This document shows, in pieces, positions 21,101 through 32,140 of a DNA stretch of 64,000 nucleotides (the first letter of the stretch is position 1; each line of letters begins with the position of its first letter). The stretch spans positions 248,001-312,000 of the forward strand of contig CM065885.1 of NCBI GenBank assembly GCA_033439255.1, given 5' to 3'. Both the position numbers and the translations under genes were made by a program. The notes under the pieces are model-generated. The model was not told the origin of the DNA. It searched no databases and saw only the letters and a program-made list of their open reading frames with translations. This stretch comes from Hericium rajendrae (taxonomy: Eukaryota; Basidiomycota; Agaricomycetes; Russulales; Hericiaceae).

Positions 21101-24100
21101 CATCTGAGAAAAAGGATTTTTATATAGCAGCAAGTCCTATTATGGGCTCTATCACTGAGCTATAGAGGCTATGAGGCAGAACTGCCTAGCTATGAAGGGC
21201 TATGAGGGCTATGGTAGGCCCTGTAGCACCAGGTGTCAAATACATAGGGTGTCATAACCTCTATAGCCAGAGGTGTTAAATGTATAGGACTATCATACTT
21301 ACTTAGGGAGACTATAGATATTATGGCTACTATATTCATTATTGTCAGCTAGCTAGGTCACCCAAAACATTGAAGCAAATTTTTTTAATATTCAAGATAC
21401 ACTATCACAGGCAAGGGTACTACCCTAACTATCTAGTAGGTAACAACTCTGGGGCCATGACAGCGTAGTGGACAGCTGTCACAAGCAATCAGAGGGCAGG
21501 CGCGCACTGTCCGGGCGCATGAACGAGTGCGGGCAGATGCGCACTCATGCGCGATTGCGTGCGTCCGCAGTGCGCATCCTCCGGGGCGTGCATGAGCAAG
21601 CAGGCTTGGCGCGAGCATGCGCGCCGTGCGTGCACTCGTGTGGACGTGCACACCCGCGTGCTCGCGTGACGGTACGTACGCACATGCCCCGGGGTATGCG
21701 CGTGCAGTTGGGACCCTCGGTCCTCGCGCGCTCGCTGGGCCGAGCGTGGTCCCGCACTCACGTGCGGGACTGCGTACACACGCTGAAGGGGCCGTTGGAG
21801 TGGGGAGACTAGGTCTCCCACCCTCTAGAGGTTGGGTCAGCAGCGGTGTGTAGCCGAGGGCTTAGTCAGCATAGCCCACATCCATAGCATGTCCTTGTAG
21901 CTAGGTTGTCATCAGCATTCATCTGCATTCCTTCGGGGCATAGCTAGAGTCCCCTGGGCCCACTCCACCGTCCGGGGCTGATGCGCGCAACCGGACCTCG
22001 TGCGGGCTTGCGAACTGTGCGTGGCTGCACGCTCAGATGTGGGAGTGTGTGCACGCGCTGGTGAGGCCGTTCGCGCGCGCACGGCGACGTGTCGTGTCCG
22101 CGAGCACGTTGCCGATGGCGCGGGGCGTGCTGGTGTAACGGGGCAGCATTACTTTTGTAGAGTTTCCTAGCCTTATGCTATGCATGTACCTAGGGTTAGG
22201 GGTCAGCCCAGATATGGTGCTGGGCTCGCTTAGTAATATGAAAATCACTTCTTCTCATCCACTACTTGGCTCGAGCACATACGCTCCCTCTCGCCTTCGG
22301 GCACTCTCCCTTTTCAGGGTTTCTCTCTTTCTCTGGCACCTCTCTCCCTCGTGCCCTGTTGCCCAGGGTCCCTCGTCAAGTAAGCAGGGACGTAGGACTC
22401 TCTGACTTTCTGGTCGTGTGCAGAAAGGTTGCCTTCTGTGCGTAGGCAGGCTGACCTGGAGATTAGCCTTGCTAGCACACAGTCTCTCTATTACTCTTGC
22501 CTTTCAGTCCTCCAGACCTCTCGGGCAAGGGTGCTCTCTCCTGACTCGAGCACCAGCTCATCACACGCATCACACCATAGCAACCCTCGCCAGCTCCTTC
22601 GGGGCAGATTCACGACCCTTGTAGCAGTTCTCCTGTTACAGCTGGTGCATCCACACCATGCGGGGGTCGGGCGCGAGCCTGTTGAGGATGCGCGGAGTTG
22701 TCGTGGGCGTGCGAGGGGCGCAGTGGCCGCAGCAGGCCGGGCAAGGGACCTAAAGTCGCACCTCGTTGCCGTAGCAACGAGGTGCGGCGGTGGTGACAGT
22801 GGCGGGGGCATCGGGGAGATGGCATGGTGGGCTCGGGACGTGGGCGCGGGGTGTCGGGGCCTCGTGCGGGCTTGCATGCCGCGCATCGCCATGCGTGATC
22901 GCGCGCGGGAGTGCGTGCACGCGCTGGTTGGCCTGTCCGCGGGAGTGCTTGGCCGGGCGCGCCTAGGCACGTGTCGTGGCCGCGGGCATATCGTCAACGG
23001 CGGGGAGGTGGTGGTGCGCGGGACTGGTGAGCTGATGAGCCCGCACGAACCTGTTGAGGATGTGCGGGCGTTGTTGAGGGGAGTGCGAGGGCACGGGCGA
23101 ACGACATCACACCCCGTTGCTATGGCAATGAGGCGCGACGACGTGGACGCGGACACCATCGTCGGCGAACAGGCCAATGGGAGACGGGAGACGGGAGGCT
23201 CGTGGGCGTGGACGTGGACGTGGGCGTGGGGGTTCAATGAGCTGTCGAGCTTGCGCGTACGTGGCCGGGTCCTTGCGCAGCTGTTGGTGATGCACAAGGG
23301 TGTCGAGGCTGCCGGCGGCGTGTCCGAAAAGTGGATGGGGCGCTGGCGACGTGGCGCAGAGAAAGCGACGGGGAGACGAGGTCGGGGGTTTTTGGGGACT
23401 GAGGCGTCGCGGAGGTGAAAGAAAGAGAGTATCGCTCGTCAAGAACGAGCGATACTCCCTTTGTTAGTACGAACAATAAGAATAAAGGCTAGTTTTACTT
23501 ACCTGGTATCCTTCTATGCCCCTTCGAGACCCTCCTGCGTGTGATCCAACGAGTTGAAGCGAAGAGGAACGACGGAGGAACGAGGAAAGGGAGGAGAGTG
23601 GTGGTAAGGATGGTATCAGAGTCAAACTTCGACATGCCTTCGGTGCTTCAGCTACCGAACGCGTGCGAGTTCGAATGTTTCGAGCTTAACAAATCAAATC
23701 AAATGCTTTAAATTCTCAAAAAAAGGTTACAGCCAGAAGTCATTTGTTACATCGAATCTTATGAGATGAGTATCTAAGTAAGCTACTGTAAGCTACTGGG
23801 TAACGAAGTGAACTTAGGAAAATCTGGCACTTAGCCTCTGACGTGAGTGCTCGGCACCGTGCGGCCCGGTCTCGGCAGCCACATTTGGCGCTCCGCTGGC
23901 CACGTCTATATAAGGCCTGCACGACGCGCTGTCTCTCTCTCTTCCCTACCACTACCATCTTTCGTCTTTCGTCTTTCGTCGATCTCTCCTCTTTTGCTTG
24001 ATCTCTCTTATGTTCGGTAAGTTATCATGCTATTGTTACGTTGTGTTATTGTTCACCAACCCTATTGTTACTTGTAGACTTTTCATTTTCGCTTTTATCT

Positions 24101-24767
24101 CCTTAGGTAAGCCTTATGTTTCTTTTATATCCTTATCTTGTACCCTAATGTGTTGACTTTGGACTTGTAGATGATTTTCGCTTTTTTTTTTCCCCTTATC
24201 TTTTATCTTAAAAGGTTTATCTTATCTTATCTGAAGCTTTATCTTATTGTCTTATCTTATCTTCAAGATTTTATATCTTATCTTATCTTGCTTGCTTTAT
24301 CTTTTAGTATATCATAGAATTGTATTAAATTTAAATTTAATATTGTTTGAAATATAATGCTTTTGATTTTCGATGTTTTGAATGTCTCAATTATGTAATT
24401 GAGTTCTATTATTATTCTATTCTATAATAAATCTATAGTAATCTCTGATCAGCATTGTGAGTAGAGATAATATAGAATAGATAGCAGTTTTAGCTAATTA
24501 GATATGATATGATATATAATATAGCTGATATAGCTATGATAGCCATCATATGCTATGGTAGCTGTAGTAGTCATGATAGCTTATGCTCTATGCTATGATA
24601 GCTATGATAGCTACTATAGCTACTGCCTTATACTATGGTAGCTATGTAGCCCTATGTAGATTACCTTGCTGCTATGGGATGACTATGAAGAAAAGGGGAC
24701 TGCTATGGCCCTATTAGAACTATGTAGGCTACATAGTGCAATATACCTCTGGTGTTTTTCTCAGATG
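21101..24767. mobile_element. GC-rich inverted-repeat element inserted between gag and RT regions
   Basis: Both ends carry the same 13-bp inverted repeat: CATCTGAGAAAAA at 21101-21113 and its complement at 24755-24767. Both subterminal zones are dense in GCTAT/ATAGC iterons (about 21,125-21,320 and 24,500-24,735). The middle (about 21,430-23,420) is very GC-rich, with internally repeated blocks and two strong hairpins: 22758-22785 with 12-bp arms and 23427-23457 with 13-bp arms. A TTATC-rich tract lies at 24,185-24,310. No transposase gene was seen, so it looks non-autonomous. No clear target-site duplication was found, so the ends are provisional. Confidence 0.5.
22134..22640. mobile_element. 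Solo LTR (fossil) with 5-bp target duplication
   Basis: 507 bases beginning TGTAACGGGG and ending CTCCTGTTACA, so the ends form the TGTAAC/GTTACA inverted pair typical of LTRs. It is flanked on both sides by GCTGG (22129-22133 and 22641-22645), a 5-bp target duplication. No internal retroelement sequence is attached, so it is a solo LTR, probably left by LTR-LTR recombination. It sits inside the GC-rich insertion, which sits inside the tyrosine-recombinase element. Confidence 0.85.
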
Positions 24768-24843
24768 AAACCCACGGCACCATCGTCGACTGATCTGGGC
24801 ACTCGATGACAGTCTCTCGTATACACCAGCTACAGATTGGTCT

Positions 24844-25545
24844 TTGACTGCACCTCCACTTCCTTCGCCTCCAACAAATGAACTCGAAGATTGTGTTGTG
24901 CAACAGCTGTTCGCTGAGCATGCCGATTTATTTGCCATCCCATGCAAAATCAACCGGCGCACATTCGAAAACTATCTCGGCACTCATCCCAATACTCCGT
25001 TCATCGACTCAGTCTGTCGTGGTCTGCGTGACGGCTTCTGGCCGTCGGCTATCACTGATAGGCCTGGGTACCCCCGGACATGGGACAATTCATATCGCAA
25101 ACTCACATCCGACGCTCATCGGCAGTTTGCCGTTGATCAATGCCAAAAGGAAATCGACGTCAGACATTTTTCGGCTGCCTGGGATGCCAACGAACTCTAC
25201 CCGGGCATGTACAGCATGCCGATAGGAGTTGTTCCCAAGCCAAACTCTGACAAGCTTCAACTGATCACGGACCACAGCGCTGGGAAATTCTTGCTCAATT
25301 CGATGATCCCAAAGCCTTCATTCGATGAGAAAGTCCAGCTCGATAATGTGCAAGATCTCGGACGCGTTCTTCTTCATGTTCACGCCAAGCATCCAAATAG
25401 GAAACTCATTCTATTCAAATCCGACGTCGCCGAGGCCTACCGACAGATGCCAATGCATCCACTCTGGCAGCGTTACCAGGTTGTGTCTATCGGAAACCGT
25501 CGCATGGTCGACTGGAGCAACGTCTTTGGCGGATGTTGCTCTGGG
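24844..25545 (+). mobile_element. Reverse transcriptase, first part, of the tyrosine-recombinase element
   Basis: The region begins with a pre-RT segment (AIPCKINRRTFENYLGTHPN). It continues with the RT fingers and palm: MPIGVVPKPNSDKLQLITDH, then LILFKSDVAEAYRQMPMHPL, where the Asp of the first catalytic motif is seen, and QRYQVVSIGNRRMVDWSNV. The next element is inserted at 25,546. Part of a fossil element. Confidence 0.8.
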
Positions 25546-25859
25546 CACCAGTCCCAGCTATGAAATTATATTATGTACCAGCAACTTGCCTGAAGTGTAT
25601 TACAAAAACCCCAGCAGTTGCTGCCCGGGGCCTTGCCATGTACATTATAATTCACTCGTATTATAATCTAGGTCGGGGCCGCTTACCGGGCCGTACACTA
25701 TGCACTGCCGCGCGCTTAGCACGGCTACTCGCTCGGCACCGTGCCCGCTTTGCCTCGGCACCATCCACCGCCCTGCGCGCTTCCCGCCTCGGCTACGCGC
25801 TCACCGCCTCCCGCCCCGCCCGCGCTCGGCTATGCGCCCGTGCGCCTCCCGCCCTCGGC

Positions 25860-26200
25860 TATGCACCTGCACCTGCCTCCCGCCGCCGCTCGCTCCCCGC
25901 CGCCGCTCCTCCCCGCCGCTGCCGCCGCTCCTCCCTGCCGCCGCCGCTCCCTCCCTGCCGCCGCCGCTCCCTCCCTGCCGCCGCCGCTCCCTCCCCACCG
26001 CCGCCGCTCCCTCCCCGTCGCCGCCGCCGCTCGCGCCCCGCCGCCGCCGCTCCCTCCCCGTCGCCGCCGCTGCTCGTGCCCTGTCGCCGCCGCTGCTCGT
26101 GCCCTGTCGCCGCCGCTGCTCACTCCCCGCCGCCGCTGCTCGCTCCCCGCCGCCGCTGCTCTCGCTCCCCGCCACCGCCACTCGCTCGTTCCCGCGACGC
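25860..26200. repeat. CCGCCGCCGCTCC-type low-complexity array
   Basis: At least fifteen imperfect copies of a 12-18 bp CCGCCGCCGCTCCCTCCC unit. All six frames stay open by composition, which explains the long Pro/Ser/Arg and Ala/Gly/Arg open frames here. Confidence 0.85.
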
Positions 26201-28977
26201 ACGTCACCAGCACCGCAGGTGCTGCTGCCGTCGTCGTTGCTGCGCTGCTGGCGTGGTGCTACGCACCGCGCGGCGCCATCGGGCGCGCCGTCGTTGGGGC
26301 ATCCTGCATGAGCGCTGGGCATCGCGCGGGCACTGGCATTCCGCGGGGGTGCTGGGGCCCGAGCGCGAGTGCGTGGGGGGAGCGGTGCGGTGCGCCGTTG
26401 CTGTGCTGCGCATGCCGGTGCCAGGGTGCCGCACGTCGCGCACGGGTGTTGCGGACCCGTCGCGAGCGTCAAGCGACACTTGGGGGCGTTGAGACCACGG
26501 GCGCGCAACGCGCGATGCGTAGAGGCTGCGGCTACGCACGCCGGGTGTTGTCATGGGCGTGGGTGCTGGCGCCGTGCAAGCGCACGTGTCGGGCGCGCGT
26601 CCACGTTGTCGTACACGGGGGCACACGTGTCCGGGGCGTCTTGTACGCGGTTCTGCGCGTGTCCGGCATAGGTGGAGGTGGGTGGACGGCTATGGTGGGC
26701 TGTGGAGGGCATGGTCAAGAGGTGTGGAGCACGGCGGATGTGCGGCGGACATGCCAGAGGATGAGGGCGAGCGGAGAGCGAGGCGAGGTGCGCGAAGAGC
26801 GCAGAGGTGCGCAAAGAGTGAGGGAGGAGGATGGGCAGGATAGGGAGGAGGGTGCAGAGGGAGAGGGAGAGGACGAGCCGTGCGCCAGCTGTGGCATGGC
26901 TCAGAAATCGCCGAGCGGCGGTAGCAGCCCGAGAAGCCCGAGCGACGAGGAGGAGTCAAGTCTTGTGTGGTCCAGAGACCGCATAAGACATAAATTTTAT
27001 GGTAAATACGTACCGATAGCAACATAGAATACATATTAGAAAGTTTGAGTGAATCTTAGCAATTTCAGAGTCAGAAGGGCGAAAATACGGTAGTGTTCGG
27101 TAACCCTAATGCATAGTTCAGGTGCTGCAGGCTTCAGCCCTTCGAAATTGGATAAACGACTTATGCGAAACATTTCCACATGCTATACATCATATATTTT
27201 TGAAAGCACAAATATTTTAGTGAAGATTTGAGACCTCCAGACTCGAAAACCTTGTAGAATCTGACCTGAAATCACCGAAAAACATCAATCTCACCCAGAT
27301 CCTATAGATCTGGGCCATATAAAAATCTAGTAAAGTACAATTACATAGCTATAGTATGGCTCGATACATCATAGCAGACCGATAGATGGTAGGAGGGAGG
27401 TACGCTAAGAAATCGCGACTCGAATCGGATGTCCGGCGTGCCCGAGACGTCGATTCGAGCTCGACGCGTTTGGTAGTATTGACAAGCGCCATCCATTTTA
27501 GACGTGCTTATCAGTGCTTCGCACACAGGGCACTTTCAGTCCGTTCCATTCATACCAAACTTTGTATATACGTTATTACATTGTATCTACAGCTACTAGA
27601 TTATTCGTAGAATTTAATCAAATTTCTGCGCCTGGAAAATCGTGTTCGAATTTTGGCCAGCCTCGTTCGGTGCCCTGTTCGGCAATTGCCGATCGGTGCC
27701 ACAAGGCTCGTGGCCTCTCCTCTCCTTTCCTTCCTCCTCCCATCAAGCGAGGATACTGTAGGGCTCAATTGCCCACGAACTCGTAAGTTTTTTCTATTCT
27801 TTCTCGTACTCGCAAGGTATACTAACGAAATTGTCTTATTCCAGCCTGCCAACGCGCTGACGTGGCACACACACAGCCAGAACGACACACTCCTGCCCCC
27901 GTCCGCACATCCCCTCCCCTCGCACTCGCGAACGCGCGTCCGGCATCGCCTGCGCACTCGCGCACTCGCGCAATGTGACGCACCGCCCACCTGACAACGC
28001 TGCACACGCCCTAGCAACCGCACGTTGGCGCCAGGGCCCCCAATCTCGACCACCACCTCCCTCGCGCTTGCAAATGCGCGTGCGACGTCTCCCAGCGCCG
28101 TGAAAGGCATCCCACCGGCTCGCACGGCACCACGCTCGCAAGCGCGCATCGTCAAGGTCTCGAAGTCGCGCGGAACGACTGCCGCGGACTCCCCCACCCC
28201 CACATCATCTGCCCCACCCGCACGCGCATCTGCATTTGCGCCAGACCACACCGACGCGCAAGTGCCCGGAATCGAGGTGCACGGACCAGCAGCAACGACA
28301 CGGGGGCGCAATTGCCACGTACGCCATCAAGACATCATTCCCCGCCCGCGCCCCACCCTCTCCCACACGTACACCATCATGTCGCGTGTCGGGAGCATCA
28401 GCACCGCGTGCGTGCGCTTCAACATTGCCACCCACACATTCCAGCATCGTGCCCGGTGCCAGCACCCCTCCCGCGTGCCAGCACACCGCCCCCGCGTCCC
28501 AGCCCCATGTCCCGCGCACTCCAGCACCATCCTCCGTGTCCGCGCACTCAAGCGCCATGCCCCGTGAGGCCGCATGCCATGCCCCGCGCCACCGACACGC
28601 CAGGCCCCGCGCCTCCGTGTCCGCGCGTCCCAACCCCTGCCCCGCGCGCTCCAGCGCCGTGCTTGCGTGGCAATCGAGCACCCGCAATCCCCGCACATAG
28701 CCGCACCCTGTGCCCATGCGCGGCCAGCCAGCGGGGCATGCGGCGGATGCGTGACCAGGCAGTGGACGGCACGTGCTGGGCGGAGCGGGTGCCAGCGGCA
28801 AGCGGGCAGGCAGCGCCCGCGCCGATACCCCGATCGCACGGCCACGTGCACGGTTTGCAGCCCGCGCACGGCGAGTAGCACGCGGCTCGTGCGTGCAATG
28901 CATGCATAGCCGCAGTGTGGGAGTGGGAACGGCACGCGCGGGCGCAGTGGGTGGCGGGACGATAGGCACCGGCGGGC

Positions 28978-29085
28978 GCGAAGGAAGCGCCGGCGAGCGC
29001 GAGGGAAGCGCCGGCAAGCACGAGGGAAGCGCCGGCAAGCGCAAGGGAAGCGCCGGCAAGCGCGAGGGAAGCGCAGGTACGCGGG
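28978..29085. repeat. 21-bp minisatellite
   Basis: Five tandem copies of a unit close to GAGGGAAGCGCCGGCAAGCG, with a few substitutions between copies, inside the long-TIR element. Confidence 0.85.
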
Positions 29086-29384
29086 AGCATCGGTAGGCCC
29101 GTAGCCGAGAGCAACGAGTGCGCCGCGGCGGTAATGAGCAGTAGCGACGGCAGCCGAGATCCTTACGATCTCGGCTGGTATGTTTTTTTATGCAATGTTA
29201 TATGTTTTTCGTGGCCCCTGGGCTATCCCAGGTGCCGCTGTACTGCATTATAATGCGGTTTAAGTGGCATGAATTATAATGTGGACGGTAAGGCCCCGAG
29301 CAGCAACTGCCGGGGTTTTTGTAATACGATTTAGGCAAGTTGCCTTATATAATGTATTTCAGTGACTGGGACACCTCCTCTGGG

Positions 29385-30428
29385 AATATTTGGTGTGCCT
29401 TTATGAGCCTGGTCCTTTGGATCGGTGTTCATATTTGGCTCATCAACGACTTGCTCACTTACTCTGACGATACTTTCTCATGGGAGTTCGTTGAAAATGT
29501 TTCCTGGTACGCACCCTATGGTCGCTGGATGCCGACCAAACAAGCTCGCCTCCTCCGCCTGTGGGACATTCTTGGCATCCCCCATCAATCTCCCAAGCAA
29601 ATTTGGGGTTCCCCCCTCGATATAATTGGCTTCGAAGTTGACCCCAACCTTATGCATATCACGCTCTCCGCAGAGAAGTGCGCTGCATTGGTCAGTACGA
29701 TCCGTGATTTCATCACGATCTCTTCGGCACGCCATCGACGCTCCCTACGCCAGTTTCAAGCATTGGTGGGTTGGATTCAGTGGTCTTTCAACGTGCTCCC
29801 TTTGCTTCGGCCCAGCCTTTCCAACCTGTATGCCAAGATGCATGGCAAAACTAATTCCAATGCCTTGGTTGAAGTTTCGGTCGGACTTTGTACCGAGCTC
29901 GCTTGGCTGGCCAACCACATCGAGAAGGCATCCGGTGTTTTTATGCTCGATTCACTCACATGGACAGCATGTGATGCTGATCTAATTCTATATACCGATG
30001 CTTCTTTCGATGGCATCGCATTCTGGTCACCCTCTCTTTCGTTAGGTTTCCATTCACGCATTTCCGACCCCGCCGACAGCATTTTTTACTGGGAAGCCCT
30101 CGCCGTCGTCTCGGCAATTGATTGGGCATCGCGGCTCCTAGACGCGCGGCCTCATCATCTCCTTGTCTATTGCGACAACACCAACACCGTGGACATGTTC
30201 AATTCCCTCCATGCTCAACCACGCTACAACTCGCTTCTCAAATTTGCTGTCGACTGCCTTTTGCATGCTGGCATTGACCTCCGTGTCATCCACCTCGCTG
30301 GCATTGACAATGGTGTCGCTGATGCCCTGTCCCATTTCCAAGAACCTCGCACGTCCGCGCTCCATCCAGGTCTGCACACCTCCACCTTTCAACCCCCTCG
30401 GGATGCGATGGGGGCTTCCGAATTATGA
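29385..30428 (+). mobile_element. RT second part and RNase H of the tyrosine-recombinase element
   Basis: The RT part shows IWLINDLLTYSDDTFSWEFV, with the catalytic YSDD-type motif. It continues with connection-domain motifs (FQALVGWIQWSFNVLP). The RNase H part starts with YTDASFDGIAFWSPSL, then YWEALAVVSAIDWASRL and VYCDNTNTVDMFNSLHAQP, and ends HLAGIDNGVADALSHF, so the Asp, Glu, Asp and final Asp positions are visible. Part of a fossil element. Confidence 0.85.
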
Positions 30429-31417
30429 ATCTACCTTTGCGCTCGACCAGACAACCCGTTCGGGAATGCTGGTCACCAGAGCGCCTCGTATGCGAGCGTG
30501 CTATCACGCTCGGGTATGCTCTTCACAATTCCTCTCTTTTGGCTTACTCTTCAGCCCTGCAGTCCTACCTCGCTTTCTGCAGAACGCACGAACTTCCCAT
30601 CGACCCCACGGAGGACACCCTCTCCTTCTATGTCATCTACACGGCATCCCACATCCACCCCTCCTCGGTTACCAACTATCTCTCCGGCATTTGTAACCAA
30701 CTCGAACCTTTTTTACCGAACATCCGTACCGTACGTCGCTCTCAACTTGTCACCCGCACATTACGCGGTTGTCACAAAATTCATGCCGCCAAACCCACAC
30801 GCAAATGTCCGCTTACGCGCACGCAACTCGCTGATGTATTAACAACCTACTCCTCTTCCGATGACTATGACGACCTCCTCTTCACTTCGATCCTCGCCAC
30901 TGCCTTCCATGGTCTCATGCGCCTCGGCGAACTCATTTGGCCTGACCATCTCGCCCTACAGGACTGGCAGCGTGTCTCCCCACGTGACTCCGTTCGTCTA
31001 CTCCCAAATGGTTTCAGTTTCTCCCTACCCACCTCCAAAACTGACCACTCCTATTCGGGTCACGAAATCATTATTGCCGGCACCAACGCTCCCTCCGACC
31101 CCGTGCCCCCTTTCCGACGTTATCTCGCTGTGCGCGACCGCTCTTTCCCTTTGCTACCACAACTCTGGACCCGTGCTTCGGGCGCTGTTCCCACACACTC
31201 ATGGTTCATGCGCCGTTTACGCGCGCATTTTCCCTGGGACATCAGCAGCCATTCCCTTCGCGCCGGTGGTGCCACTACCCTTGCAGAAGATGGTATCCCA
31301 CTGGATTACATCCAGCTCCTTGGTTGGTGGTCATCCGACACATTCCAAATTTACATTCGGAAAAACCCTGTTATCTTAACAGCTTTATTATTTCATACTG
31401 CCCACCCTCTCACCTAG
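30425..31417 (+). mobile_element. Tyrosine recombinase of the retroelement
   Basis: About 330 residues. The N-terminal SAM-like helices read AYSSALQSYLAFCRTHEL and FYVIYTASHIHPSSVTNYLS. The catalytic domain has the first Arg in ATAFHGLMRLGELIW, then ISSHSLRAGGATTLAEDG with the H-x-x-R box, then LLGWWSSDTFQIYIRKN with the His/Trp and Tyr positions. Known: such recombinases integrate the circular DNA of DIRS-order elements instead of a DDE integrase. It overlaps the preceding region by four bases. Part of a fossil element. Confidence 0.88.
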
Positions 31418-31514
31418 ACAAATTCTTCCTAGGCCAATTTGCAGTCTCCCTGATCCTCTCCTATCCTTTCTCACACCCCCTTCTCGCACCACTCTACTTC
31501 CTCACTTAGCTATA

Positions 31515-31563
31515 GGGATCGGTTCGCAGTAGCACGATAATGCCATGTTCCATCTTGGGCTGC
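31515..31563 (+). repeat. Split direct repeat B1
   Basis: 49 bases (GGGATCGGTTCGCAGTAGCA...) matching 32092-32140 with about two differences. Confidence 0.8.
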
Positions 31564-31680
31564 CCGTATTTCCCGCACGTGCGCGCGGGCGGCCGCGAAC
31601 TCCCTATTTTCTGGTGTGCAGCGACTTCGTCGCTTTCTCTCGAAAAGAGCTCCGTCCGTGCTTGTGTGCTGAGCGATTAG

Positions 31681-32006
31681 TCGTGATTAAAATTATATTT
31701 TAATCTGGGCTAATCGTACTGCACGCTCCGGATTGCCTGAGTCTTTCTACTCGCTCTCCGCGAGCAGCTCCATCTTGCGAGCATGTCTCCGCAGGTGTCC
31801 GCCCCCGCGTCGAGCCTCACCGCTGCTACGTCGTTTGCACCCGCACGTCCGTGCGCATATTGCCACTTGTGTTTACCTCCGCACGTCCGTGCGCGCACTT
31901 TTGCCTCCGTCTCCGTCAGCTATATAAGAGCAGCCGCGGTCAGTCAGCAACACCTGCTTTCTGCTCGCTACTGTCACTTGCATTCCAGTGCACATTATTT
32001 TGAGTA
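31681..32006 (+). repeat. Split direct repeat A2
   Basis: 326 bases, about 98.5% identical to A1 at 19428-19753. Confidence 0.85.
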
Positions 32007-32091
32007 CCACTCCCCCCCACCCATTTCTTTTTCTTCTTTATTCTGTTTTCTCTTATATAACGTACATTTTTTTTTTCATGTATTATCGTTC

Positions 32092-32140
32092 GGGATCGGT
32101 TCGCAGTAGCACGATAATGCCATGTTCCATCTCGGGCCGC
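32092..32140 (+). repeat. Split direct repeat B2, right end of the retroelement
   Basis: 49 bases matching B1. It completes the B1-A2-B2 order. The next gene's ATG is 62 bases further on. Confidence 0.8.

Larger units (their letters stand above)
25546..29375. mobile_element. Long-TIR, GC-rich non-autonomous DNA element (Mutator-like candidate) inside RT
   Basis: Terminal inverted repeats of roughly 105 bp (left 25546-about 25,655, right about 29,265-29375) share blocks such as GTCCCAG, CAACTTGCCT, ATTACAAAAACCCC and CATTATAATTCA. Flanks TGCTCTGGG (25537-25545) and TCCTCTGGG (29376-29384) are 9 bp with one difference, fitting a 9-bp target duplication. The long TIRs and 9-bp duplication suggest a Mutator-like element; no transposase was seen. 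The interior holds CCG/GCT-rich low-complexity DNA (25,860-26,200), GC-rich blocks with ACGCG motifs, an AT-rich island (27,000-27,650) and a 21-bp tandem repeat (about 28,978-29,085). Confidence 0.75.
19428..32140 (+). mobile_element. Ngaro/PAT-like tyrosine-recombinase retroelement (fossil) with nested insertions
   Basis: Parts in order: repeat A1, a gag-like region with a CCHC knuckle, reverse transcriptase, RNase H, tyrosine recombinase, then repeats B1, A2 and B2. The A1...B1-A2-B2 arrangement is the split direct repeat known from PAT and Ngaro elements of the DIRS order. A1 and A2 (326 bp each) differ at about five positions and B1 and B2 (49 bp) at about two, so the insertion is young. 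The element is broken: two GC-rich elements of about 3.7 and 3.8 kb are inserted in it, giving at least two breaks. Without them it would be roughly 5.2 kb. It ends 62 bases before the start codon of HNH-like copy C. Confidence 0.85.

Noticed and set aside
22429-23418. Plus-strand frame of 329 codons and an opposite minus-strand frame
   Set aside because: It is GC-rich repeated DNA with Arg/Gly/Val or Pro/Ala/Arg composition on both strands. It overlaps a solo LTR boundary, so it is not a gene.
23606-23690. Possible tRNA gene (GGTATCAGAG...GAGTTCGAATG)
   Set aside because: A T-loop-like GTTCGAAT is present, but no A-box with a matching D-arm and no acceptor stem can be paired. A primer-binding-site remnant is more likely.
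25533-27027. Several long overlapping open frames on both strands (over 200-400 codons)
   Set aside because: They lie in CCG/GCT low-complexity DNA inside a transposable insertion. All frames are open because stops are AT-rich; no protein family pattern or splice structure is present.
28025-29114. Long Pro/Ala/His-rich frames on both strands
   Set aside because: Compositional artefact with a 21-bp minisatellite inside the long-TIR element.
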